NCBI GenBank assembly: GCA_003552785.1
Contig: PUOQ01000009.1
Coordinates: 1 to 7,499 of the forward strand
From: Dehalococcoidia bacterium
GTDB lineage: Bacteria > Chloroflexota > Dehalococcoidia > Dehalococcoidales > CSSed11-197
Reading direction: 5' to 3'
DNA length: 7,499 bases
Made by a program: the position numbers and the translations under genes. Positions 1-5,960 of this stretch are shown here, in pieces. Every line of letters starts with the position of its first letter. Position 1 is the first letter of the stretch. The notes beneath the pieces were generated by a model that was not told the origin of the DNA, did not search any database, and saw only the letters and a program-made list of their open reading frames with translations.

Positions 1-443
1 TGAAGTTTGATAATTGCTTTGTGTGCCACACCGGTGGACCTTTCCCGGCTGGCGGGGAATCTCCTTACAGAGCAGACCACGATGCTTATCCTATAGAGAT
101 GTGCTCTTCTCCGGCCTGCCACCCGGGTGAGCCAAGAACGCCTGATCCCGATCCTACACCCGATCCTACACCGGACCCGGATCCCGATCCTACACCGGAC
201 CCGGATCCCGATCCTACACCGGACCCGGATCCCGATCCTACACCCGATCCTGATCCCGATCCACCGGGAGAACCCACGGCTGAAGACGCCATGCCAATTA
301 CTTCTCATCCTGACGGTCCCGGTTACGACAATCTGTGCATGATCTGCCACATGCTTGGCGGCACCGACCCGGTACCGGATGATGGCTATCACGTAGATTA
401 CGATGATGCCGAATGCTACGACTGCCACGAAGTAGACTACTAA
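1..443 (+). CDS. Multihaem c-type cytochrome, 3' part (5' end outside window)
   Basis: The frame is open from base 3, so this is the C-terminal ~146 residues of a longer protein; the GTG at 21 is internal because a haem motif lies across it. Four covalent haem sites are visible: CFVCH (15-29), CSSPACH with four residues between the cysteines (102-122), CMICH (336-350) and CYDCH (414-428). A His lies upstream of each of the last three motifs and could be a distal ligand (inference). Between sites two and three runs a Pro/Asp/Thr linker of about 40 residues, probably extended and flexible. The protein ends just after the last haem motif, at a TAA followed by an in-frame TAG. Such proteins act outside the cytoplasmic membrane in electron transfer. 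The partner and substrate cannot be told from this fragment. The Ccm operon next door would mature it. Confident as a c-type cytochrome; the exact family is unknown. Confidence 0.9.
   Translation, partial: KFDNCFVCHTGGPFPAGGESPYRADHDAYPIEMCSSPACHPGEPRTPDPDPTPDPTPDPDPDPTPDPDPDPTPDPDPDPTPDPDPDPPGEPTAEDAMPITSHPDGPGYDNLCMICHMLGGTDPVPDDGYHVDYDDAECYDCHEVDY
144..262 (+). repeat. 24-bp tandem repeat encoding the Pro-Asp-Thr linker
   Basis: A 24-bp unit beginning GATCCCGATCC is repeated exactly at 180-203 and 204-227. Variant copies lie at 144-167 and 228-251, a half unit at 168-179, and the start of a further copy from 252. Each unit encodes the eight residues DPDPTPDP, so copy-number change keeps the cytochrome frame intact. 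The near identity at DNA level, including synonymous positions, suggests recent expansion by slippage or recombination. Confidence 0.9.
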
Positions 444-460
444 TAGCCGGCTCAGATATT

Positions 461-505
461 AATAACTACCGTGCCCGTTCTTTCAGGCACGGTAGTTATT
501 CTTTT
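461..505 (+). terminator. Intrinsic terminator after the cytochrome gene
   Basis: A perfect 15-bp stem pairs AATAACTACCGTGCC (461-475) with GGCACGGTAGTTATT (486-500) around a 10-nt loop, and a short T-rich tail (CTTTT) follows. It lies 18 nt past the cytochrome stop and ahead of the ccm promoter, so it should separate the two transcripts. The T tract is short, so termination may be incomplete. Confidence 0.85.
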
Positions 506-525
506 GGTGCCGTTAGATTAAAATG

Positions 526-557
526 ATACCAGTATGCTATAATCAGCATACTGGTAT
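526..557 (+). promoter_or_regulatory. ccm operon promoter overlapping a perfect inverted repeat (candidate operator)
   Basis: The left arm ATACCAGTATGCT (526-538) is perfectly complementary to AGCATACTGGTAT (545-557), with a 6-nt centre. An extended -10, TGC-TATAAT (535-543), spans the end of the left arm and the loop. No good -35 is seen at the right distance, which an extended -10 can offset. Predicted transcription starts near 550, giving a leader of about 13 nt with no Shine-Dalgarno sequence before the ccmE ATG at 563. Because transcription would begin inside the right arm, the repeat is more likely a DNA operator for a dimeric regulator than an RNA hairpin. The regulator is unknown. Confidence 0.65.
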
Positions 558-562
558 TTATT

Positions 563-970
563 ATGAAAAACAAAAGGTTTTTATTTGGCGGGACCATAAT
601 TGGAATAGCTATAATATTTCTGGCTGTTATGGCATTTCAGAGCGGCTCGGGTTACTACTACACCGTAGCTGAAGCCTTGCATGAAAAGGATAATTTAGGC
701 CAGAGCTCAATACGTATACAGGGTGAAGTTGCTCCCGGGCACCAAACATCAGGTGCCGGCCAGAACTTATTTTTTACCCTGATGCATGTAGATGATGATG
801 GCAACACATGCCCCGATGAGCCCGGCATCGAAGTCAACTTTACCGGAACTGTACCCAATAACTTCGAAACCGGCCGCCACGTAGTTGTAGAGGGCCGATT
901 TGACAACGATGACAGCTTTAATGCTACCAAAGTAATTACTGCCTGTGCATCCAGATACGAACCGGCCTAG
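563..970 (+). CDS. ccmE: Cytochrome c maturation haem chaperone CcmE, Cys (CxxxY) variant
   Basis: CcmE binds haem covalently outside the membrane and hands it to CcmF for attachment to apocytochromes. The 135-residue protein has a short basic start (MKNKR), one membrane anchor at about residues 7-25, then an OB-fold domain. The family block VNFTGTVPNNFETGRHVVVEG (split here as VNFTGTVPNN then FETGRHVVVEG) lies at residues 91-111. The haem-binding site reads CASRY (Cys128 to Tyr132): classical CcmE has His in HxxxY, whereas this one has Cys, as in archaeal and Desulfovibrio CcmE. The protein ends three residues after the Tyr, without the long tail of enterobacterial CcmE. The ATG at 563 is chosen because it directly precedes the membrane anchor; no ribosome binding site is visible, consistent with a near-leaderless transcript. 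It is the first gene of the operon, 22 nt before ccmF. Confidence 0.93.
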   Translation: MKNKRFLFGGTIIGIAIIFLAVMAFQSGSGYYYTVAEALHEKDNLGQSSIRIQGEVAPGHQTSGAGQNLFFTLMHVDDDGNTCPDEPGIEVNFTGTVPNNFETGRHVVVEGRFDNDDSFNATKVITACASRYEPA

Positions 971-992
971 TTGATAATATAAGCAGGAGACA

Positions 993-2972
993 ATGGCAGA
1001 ATTAGGTTACATCACCCTGGTACTTGCTTTCGCTGCATCCCTTTTTTCGGTTGCCGCTCTTATTTTTGGGGGCAAAGAGGGGACTTCCTGGCTTAACCGT
1101 AACGCCCGCAAGCTGGTAATTGCGGTGTTTATACTTGTTACTGTAGCTGTTGTCATACTGGAAACCGCAATTCTTACCCACCATTTCGAGATAAGATATG
1201 TTTACCAGTATACCAGCAAGGACATGTCGCTTATTTACCTTATCAGTGCCTTCTGGGCAGGCAATGCCGGCTCCCTGCTTTTCTGGTCATGGATGATCTC
1301 AATCTGCGGCTTTGTACTTGTAATACGACAGCGCCCGGGTAAACGTGAGTTAACCCCTTATACCCTGGCAGTGGTTATGGCTACCAAAGCATTTTTTACC
1401 ATGCTGGTTCTTTTCTTTTCCAACCCGTTTGCCCGCCTTGATCACGCTCCTTCCGATGGTTTAGGCATGAACCCGCTGCTTGAAAACCCGGGCATGCTAT
1501 TGCACCCCCCTACCCTGCTTGCCGGCTGGGCATTGTTTACAGTTCCTTTTGCTTTTGCTGTTTCTGCGCTGATAAACAACAAGCTGGATAACACCTGGAT
1601 AAGTTATGCCCGGCGATGGACGGTAATGGCCTGGCTGCTGCTGGGAGTAGGCAACATAATAGGTGCCTGGTGGGCTTACGCTGTTTTGGGCTGGGGTGGA
1701 TACTGGGCCTGGGACCCTATAGAAAATGCCGGCCTCATCCCATGGCTGCTTTCGACTGCTTTTATTCATTCAATGGTGGTCCAAAAACGCCGCGGCGGGT
1801 TCAAATTATGGAATATAACCTTGATTGTGGCTGTTTTCACAACTATCATGCTGGGTGCATTCCTTACGCGTAGCGATATACTTCAATCAGTTCATACATT
1901 TGGCCGCACCCAAATGGACTTGCCGTTTTTTGGCTTGATGGCAGTCGCCCTTGTGGGCTCCATAGGGCTTATTATCTGGCGCCGTAAAAGCCTGGTTTCA
2001 GAAATGAACATTAACAGCTTTCTTTCCAGGGAGGCCGCTTTCCTGCTTGCCAATTTTCTGATAGTTGGAGCCGCGGTTATTACCCTAACAGGTACACTTG
2101 CACCGGCATTTTCGGAAACACTCACCATCGAGGAAAGCTTTTTTAACCAGTCGGTTGTGCCAATACTTATAGCTGTTATTCTGCTTGCAGGTTTGTGTAT
2201 TACCATAGGATGGAGACGCCCCGATGCACGGCGGCTGCGCTTTACCCTTATATCATCCGGTACCGCTGCACTTGCAGTAACCGCGGGACTGCTTATCGCA
2301 GGTATCAGGGAATGGTATGCAATTATACCTGTACTTGTTTCTGTTTTTACCATCGTTTCAAGCATTATGGTGTGGTTGAGCGATGTGCATTCACGTAAAC
2401 GGGCCCTCTCGGAGAATTATGCCGCTGCTTCTGTAAACCTGGTGCGCTCCAACCGGGCAAGATATGGTGGCTACCTTGTCCATATCGCCATCGCCATCAT
2501 GGCAATAGGCATAGTGGGCTCCTCTGTTTATGATGTTGAAGAGTATGCCATTCTTACCCCGGGTGAAACCATGACCATCAAAGACTATTCCGTTACCTAT
2601 GATAACCTGCTTGGTGATGGTGACGACGGGCGCATGGAGGTCTGGGCGGTCCTTAGTGCATACAAAGGCGATAAATATCTCGGCGAAATGAAACCTGTAA
2701 GGGTTTTTCACCGCAGTTACGATGGTTCAGTAGGCAGGGTGGCTATCCGCTATTCGTTGATTGAAGACCTGTATATCAGCCTGAGCGGCTGGGAACCGGT
2801 AGACAAGGATGATCATTCAAAGGGATACCAGGCCGGATTTATGGTCGAAGTAAACCCGCTTGTAACCTGGATTTGGGTGGGTGGTGGAGTTTTGCTCGTC
2901 GGTGGACTGCTTTGCTACTGGCCTAGAGGCAAAAGGCAATCGCCTTCAAGTTCCGGTAACCCCCAATCATAA
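993..2972 (+). CDS. ccmF: Cytochrome c haem lyase subunit CcmF
   Basis: CcmF takes haem from holo-CcmE and ligates it to the cysteines of translocated apocytochromes. The 659-residue length is close to the E. coli protein, with many membrane segments spread over the chain. The WWD haem-binding domain, from WWAYAVLGWGG to YWAWDPIENA, covers residues 226-246. The four conserved haem-ligand histidines are seen at H171 (LHPPTLLAGW), H259 (FIHS), H301 (SVHTFG) and H497 (YLVHIAIA), spaced almost as in E. coli (173, 261, 303, 491). A soluble outer domain occupies about residues 515-620, followed by a last membrane segment (about 624-642) and a polar tail. The AGGAG at 985-989 just before the ATG supports this start. 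In E. coli CcmF works with CcmH; none is present in this window, so CcmF may act alone, as proposed for the variant system. Confidence 0.97.
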   Translation: MAELGYITLVLAFAASLFSVAALIFGGKEGTSWLNRNARKLVIAVFILVTVAVVILETAILTHHFEIRYVYQYTSKDMSLIYLISAFWAGNAGSLLFWSWMISICGFVLVIRQRPGKRELTPYTLAVVMATKAFFTMLVLFFSNPFARLDHAPSDGLGMNPLLENPGMLLHPPTLLAGWALFTVPFAFAVSALINNKLDNTWISYARRWTVMAWLLLGVGNIIGAWWAYAVLGWGGYWAWDPIENAGLIPWLLSTAFIHSMVVQKRRGGFKLWNITLIVAVFTTIMLGAFLTRSDILQSVHTFGRTQMDLPFFGLMAVALVGSIGLIIWRRKSLVSEMNINSFLSREAAFLLANFLIVGAAVITLTGTLAPAFSETLTIEESFFNQSVVPILIAVILLAGLCITIGWRRPDARRLRFTLISSGTAALAVTAGLLIAGIREWYAIIPVLVSVFTIVSSIMVWLSDVHSRKRALSENYAAASVNLVRSNRARYGGYLVHIAIAIMAIGIVGSSVYDVEEYAILTPGETMTIKDYSVTYDNLLGDGDDGRMEVWAVLSAYKGDKYLGEMKPVRVFHRSYDGSVGRVAIRYSLIEDLYISLSGWEPVDKDDHSKGYQAGFMVEVNPLVTWIWVGGGVLLVGGLLCYWPRGKRQSPSSSGNPQS

Positions 2973-3016
2973 CGCAGAAGGAATTTATTTAAATTACCAT
3001 AACGGGCTACTATTTT

Positions 3017-3727
3017 ATGGGTCATGCAGATCAACCGGCTATTGAAATCAATAATCTAACCCGCTTCTTTGGCAGTTTTAAAGCCCTCAACGATATTTCC
3101 CTGGTTGTCCACCCGGGGGAAACCCTGGCTATATTCGGTCATAATGGTGCCGGTAAAACCACCCTGTTAAAAATTCTCTCAACAGTGATGAAACCTTCAA
3201 ATGGAGAGGTTTTTTTCAACGGGCGAAATATAGCCCTTGAGTCTGAAACAGTTCGCCGCGACCTGGGAATAGTCAGCCACCGAAGCTTCCTTTACCTGAA
3301 CCTGACTGCTTACGACAATCTCGCTTTCTACGGCCGCCTTTATAATATTGACAATCGAAGCCAGCGCATTAAAGAACTGTTGGAACGCCTCAATTTAAAA
3401 GCCCGGATGCATGATAAAGTTTCTACGTTTTCCAGAGGAATGCAGCAACGCCTGGCTATAGCACGCGCACTTCTTCACCGCCCCGGAATCGTACTGCTGG
3501 ATGAACCCGAATCCGGTCTGGATATTAAAGCACTGGATACTCTGTGGCAGTTGTTGAAAGAAGAAGACCGCACTATTGTTTTTACCCATCACAGCCTGGA
3601 GAGAGGATTTGCTACTTCAAGCCGCGTTGCCGTTCTATCCCGGGGTAAAATCGCTTATTGCCCGGAAAACAAGGGTTCGTTTAGCGAGCTGCACCAGGCC
3701 TACAGTCTTAGCCTGGAGGCGATGTGA
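3017..3727 (+). CDS. ccmA: Haem-maturation ABC transporter ATP-binding subunit CcmA
   Basis: CcmA is the cytoplasmic ATPase of the CcmAB(CD) complex; its ATP hydrolysis releases holo-CcmE from CcmC for use by CcmF. In the 236 residues the Walker A is GHNGAGKTT (41-49). The signature region is FSRGMQQR (138-145) in place of LSGGQ, and the Walker B with catalytic Glu is IVLLDEP (158-164, E163), followed by the D-loop SGLD and the switch His at 191. The Q-loop region reads GIVSHRSFLY (84-93) and lacks the usual Gln, as is common in this branch of ABC proteins. An in-frame TAA at 2990 limits the start to the ATG at 3017, which has no clear ribosome binding site. The 3' end overlaps ccmB by 4 nt. 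Confidence 0.95.
   Translation: MGHADQPAIEINNLTRFFGSFKALNDISLVVHPGETLAIFGHNGAGKTTLLKILSTVMKPSNGEVFFNGRNIALESETVRRDLGIVSHRSFLYLNLTAYDNLAFYGRLYNIDNRSQRIKELLERLNLKARMHDKVSTFSRGMQQRLAIARALLHRPGIVLLDEPESGLDIKALDTLWQLLKEEDRTIVFTHHSLERGFATSSRVAVLSRGKIAYCPENKGSFSELHQAYSLSLEAM
3715..3726 (+). promoter_or_regulatory. Ribosome binding site and GTG start of ccmB
   Basis: A strong GGAGG (3715-3719) lies inside the end of ccmA, four bases ahead of a GTG at 3724. The GTG overlaps the ccmA stop as GTGA (3724-3727), an arrangement typical of translational coupling. This fixes the ccmB start at a GTG and would keep CcmA and CcmB, which form one complex, at matched levels. Confidence 0.75.
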
Positions 3728-4395
3728 AAGAATTAAGGGCCGCTTTTATAATTGCCACCAAAGATATACTGACAGAAATCCGCACCCGCGAAGTGCTAAC
3801 CTCAATTGTGGTTTTTGCTATTCTGGTAATAGTAATTTTTAACTTTGCCTTTGGTGGCGATGAAAGGGCTGTAAAAACCGTAGCGCCCGGTATTTTATGG
3901 GCTACTTTTGCTTTTTCGGGCATTTTGAGCCTCAACCGTTCATTTATGATGGAAAAGGAAGAAGACTGCATTGAAGGCCTTATGGTATCCCCTATTAGCC
4001 GGGAGGCAATTTACCTTGGCAAGTTTGCCGGTAATCTGTTTTTTATTCTGCTGATTCAACTGGTTGTAATCCCGGTTTTTAGCCTGCTCTTTAATCTGTG
4101 GCTTTTTAGCTTTGAATTTATTCTGGTAACCCTGATGGCAACCCTGGGCTTTGCTGCCGTAGGCACCCTTTTTTCAGCCATGGCTGTTAATACCCGGGCC
4201 AGGGAACTGATTTTGCCCGTTCTTTTCTTTCCTATAGTTACGCCTGTTATTATTGCAGCAGTTAACGCTTCCCTTCTAATTCTGGAAGGTAAAGGGTTTA
4301 GCGCAATTACAGACTGGCTTGGCATTATTGCCGCCTTTTTTGTAATCTTTTTTGTTGCATCTTATCTGGTCTTTTGCTTTATAATTGAAGAGTAA
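3724..4395 (+). CDS. ccmB: Haem-maturation ABC transporter permease CcmB
   Basis: CcmB is the membrane partner of CcmA. The 223-residue length is typical for the family. About six hydrophobic segments are visible (roughly 24-43, 52-71, 96-124, 129-153, 160-176 and 198-220). The N-terminal stretch with KDILTEIRTRE is the usual amphipathic lead-in, and the polar loop from NRSFMMEKEED to SPISREAIYLGK (71-100) matches the conserved cytoplasmic loop that contacts the ATPase. The start is GTG, overlapping the ccmA stop by 4 nt. The next gene, ccmC, begins 26 nt after the stop. Nothing looks truncated. Once thought to export haem, the complex is now mainly linked to CcmE release. Confidence 0.93.
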   Translation: MKELRAAFIIATKDILTEIRTREVLTSIVVFAILVIVIFNFAFGGDERAVKTVAPGILWATFAFSGILSLNRSFMMEKEEDCIEGLMVSPISREAIYLGKFAGNLFFILLIQLVVIPVFSLLFNLWLFSFEFILVTLMATLGFAAVGTLFSAMAVNTRARELILPVLFFPIVTPVIIAAVNASLLILEGKGFSAITDWLGIIAAFFVIFFVASYLVFCFIIEE

Positions 4396-4421
4396 TAAAC
4401 GGGGCAGACCCGGAGGTAATA

Positions 4422-5093
4422 ATGAAACGTAAAATATTATTCTTTCTTTCAGCCGGCCTGATACTGGCCTCGTTTTACATGGTTCTTGTATTCGTGCCAA
4501 CAGAAAGAGACATGGGTGTTGTGCAACGCATCTTCTACTACCATGTACCTCTGGCATGGATTGCATTTATGGCTTTTTTCATAGTGTTTATCGGTAGCAT
4601 TATGTATCTGTTCAAAAGGAAGCCTTTCTGGGACTATCTGGCCAGTTCATCTGCCGAAATCGGCCTGGTGTTTATATCCCTGATGCTTATCACCGGCTCA
4701 ATATGGGCCCAACCCACCTGGGGAGTATGGTGGATATGGGAGCCCAGGCTTACAACGTCTCTTATTTTATGGTTTATTTATGTAGCCTATTTCATAGTCC
4801 GGGGCTACATCAGCGAAGAGGAGAAACAGGCCCGCTTTGCAGGTGTAGTAGGCATCATCGGCTTCTTAAACGTACCTCTTGTTTTTTTGTCGGTTACCCT
4901 GTGGCGCACCCAGCATCCACCCTTGACCATATTTACAGAAGGCCTGGTAGCACCTATGATGGCAACTCTGCTTGTCTGCCTGTTTGCATTTAATTTTCTG
5001 TATATCTATCTGCTATCAGAAAGGACTCTTATGAAACTGGATGAAGCCGAAGTAAAACGGTTAAAAGAAAATATAATGGAAAGGAACGGATAA
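4422..5093 (+). CDS. ccmC: Haem-handling protein CcmC
   Basis: CcmC loads haem onto CcmE. The 223-residue protein has about six membrane segments. The two conserved haem-ligand histidines are visible at H41 (YYHVPLAW) and H165 (RTQHPPLT). Between them is the WWD domain, TWGVWWIWEPRLTTS (99-113); it carries Glu-Pro where proteobacterial CcmC has Asp-Ala (WDARLTS), a conservative change. A charged cytoplasmic tail follows the last segment (about 190-223). A consensus ribosome binding site, GGAGGT (4412-4417), four bases ahead of the ATG sets the start. Its stop codon shares one base with the start of ccmD (TAATG). CcmC belongs to the same large haem-handling family as CcmF and CcsA; its length and place between ccmB and ccmD make CcmC the right call. 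Confidence 0.96.
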   Translation: MKRKILFFLSAGLILASFYMVLVFVPTERDMGVVQRIFYYHVPLAWIAFMAFFIVFIGSIMYLFKRKPFWDYLASSSAEIGLVFISLMLITGSIWAQPTWGVWWIWEPRLTTSLILWFIYVAYFIVRGYISEEEKQARFAGVVGIIGFLNVPLVFLSVTLWRTQHPPLTIFTEGLVAPMMATLLVCLFAFNFLYIYLLSERTLMKLDEAEVKRLKENIMERNG

Positions 5094-5236
5094 TGGAAAA
5101 CGCAGGATACATGCTGGCAGCCTTTATAGTCATCTGGTCCGGGCTTCTGGCTTATATTTTTATTCTATGGCGAACCCAGGCAAAGTTACACCGGGACATA
5201 AAGCTTTTAAAAGAAAGCCTGGAAGACAACAGTTAA
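5093..5236 (+). CDS. ccmD: Small membrane protein CcmD
   Basis: This 47-residue gene starts at an ATG that overlaps the ccmC stop by one base (TAATG). The protein has one hydrophobic segment at about residues 7-26 (YMLAAFIVIW then SGLLAYIFILW) followed by a basic and charged tail (RTQAKLHRDIKLLKESLED). This is the size, topology and operon place of CcmD, which helps release holo-CcmE from the CcmABC complex and stabilises CcmE with CcmC. CcmD proteins share little sequence, so the call rests on topology and position. No separate ribosome binding site stands out, so translation is probably coupled to ccmC. Its stop, TAA at 5234-5236, shares the bases TTAA with the stop of the convergent rhomboid gene. 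Confidence 0.88.
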   Translation: MENAGYMLAAFIVIWSGLLAYIFILWRTQAKLHRDIKLLKESLEDNS

Positions 5237-5838
5237 AAATAATAACGCCGGTTCCGTTTAAAGAGCCAGCCGCCAGCAAGGCCAACAACCAAACCGCCCA
5301 GATGGGCATCCCAGGCAACCATTGGCATAAAGGACAAGATTACAAACCCGCCCAGCACAGCTACCCACAGCGGTAGCGGTGCCGGAATGGGAAATATAAA
5401 AACTTTTATTTGAGGTGCCAGTATTGCCAGCGCCCCACCAAGGGCAAACACCGCTCCTGAAGCACCCACAGCCGGCACAATTGCTTCCCTGAAAATCGGG
5501 GAGAGGGCAACAAAAAATACACTTCCCACCAGCCCACCTATTAGATACAACGAAATAAAATACCTTGATCCGACCATTTTCAGTAAAAAATTACCAAAGA
5601 AATACAACGTAATCATGTTGGCTATCAGGTGGAATAACTGGACGTGGGTAAACACACTGGTAATAATGCCCCAGGGCCTCTCAATAAAAAATGGCCAGCT
5701 ATACAGGGCAAGGTAACCAAACAGATTAAAGTTTAAAATATCTGCCAAGTTACCAATAACAAACACCAGGATGTTAATTGCAAGGATTACCAGGACCGGG
5801 TTAAGGTTACGAAGGTTCCAACTTTGATAATGATTCAT
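5233..5838 (-). CDS. Rhomboid family intramembrane serine protease
   Basis: Rhomboids cut transmembrane substrates within the membrane using a Ser-His dyad. The 201-residue protein is the compact six-segment bacterial form with almost no extra domain. The catalytic Ser is S127 in GASG (125-128) and the catalytic His is H179 in AWDAHLGG. The oxyanion pair is H70 and N74 in FHLIANMITLYFFG. The first-loop element reads RPWGIITSVFTH rather than the WR form of GlpG. The ATG at 5838 is the only reasonable start; an ATG four bases upstream is out of frame and soon stops. A promoter lies just upstream. The gene converges on ccmD with a 4-nt overlap and has no visible functional link to haem maturation. 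The substrate is unknown. Confidence 0.93.
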   Translation of the reverse strand: MNHYQSWNLRNLNPVLVILAINILVFVIGNLADILNFNLFGYLALYSWPFFIERPWGIITSVFTHVQLFHLIANMITLYFFGNFLLKMVGSRYFISLYLIGGLVGSVFFVALSPIFREAIVPAVGASGAVFALGGALAILAPQIKVFIFPIPAPLPLWVAVLGGFVILSFMPMVAWDAHLGGLVVGLAGGWLFKRNRRYYF

Positions 5839-5859
5839 GCATATTTCTCGAAAAAAGGA

Positions 5860-5889
5860 ATACTAAACTTTAGCAGGTAAGGCTGTCAA
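5860..5889 (-). promoter_or_regulatory. Predicted promoter of the rhomboid gene
   Basis: On the minus strand a perfect -35, TTGACA (5889-5884), is followed after 18 nt by TAGTAT (5865-5860), a fair -10 with four of six consensus bases. Transcription would begin near 5853, about 15 nt ahead of the ATG at 5838. That leader has no clear Shine-Dalgarno sequence. The rest of 5839-5960 holds only AT-rich sequence with no recognisable element. Confidence 0.55.
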
Positions 5890-5960
5890 CAGGCAAATGT
5901 ATACACTGTCGCAGGCAGGGCTATATTAATTAAAATGCCCTTGAGGCAGTTTATTATATG

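Noticed and set aside
21..23. GTG as the start of the cytochrome gene
   Set aside because: The frame continues to the left edge and the first CxxCH motif begins at base 15, upstream of this codon.
86..292. Minus-strand Gly-Ser repeat reading frame opposite the cytochrome linker
   Set aside because: It is the complement of the Pro-Asp repeat; the plus frame has four haem motifs and clearly is the coding one.
526..557. Second intrinsic terminator in front of ccmE
   Set aside because: The stem is AT-rich, has no T tract on the plus strand, overlaps a strong extended -10, and runs almost into the ccmE start; an operator fits better.
1892..2365. Minus-strand 157-codon frame inside ccmF
   Set aside because: Shadow of ccmF; the plus frame carries the conserved histidine spacing and membrane segments.
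3434..3451. Degenerate CcmA signature (FSRGMQ in place of LSGGQ) as a sign of an inactive ATPase
   Set aside because: SRGM-type signatures are common in this branch of ABC proteins, and Walker A, Walker B, catalytic Glu and switch His are all intact.
5167..5376. Plus-strand 69-codon frame across the ccmD-rhomboid junction
   Set aside because: It is out of frame with ccmD and antisense to the well-supported rhomboid gene, and its composition is unlike a real protein.
5917..5948. AGGGC/GCCCT inverted repeat with a long AT loop, as a terminator for the GGDEF gene
   Set aside because: Only five base pairs with a loop of about 15 nt and no T tract; too weak to call.
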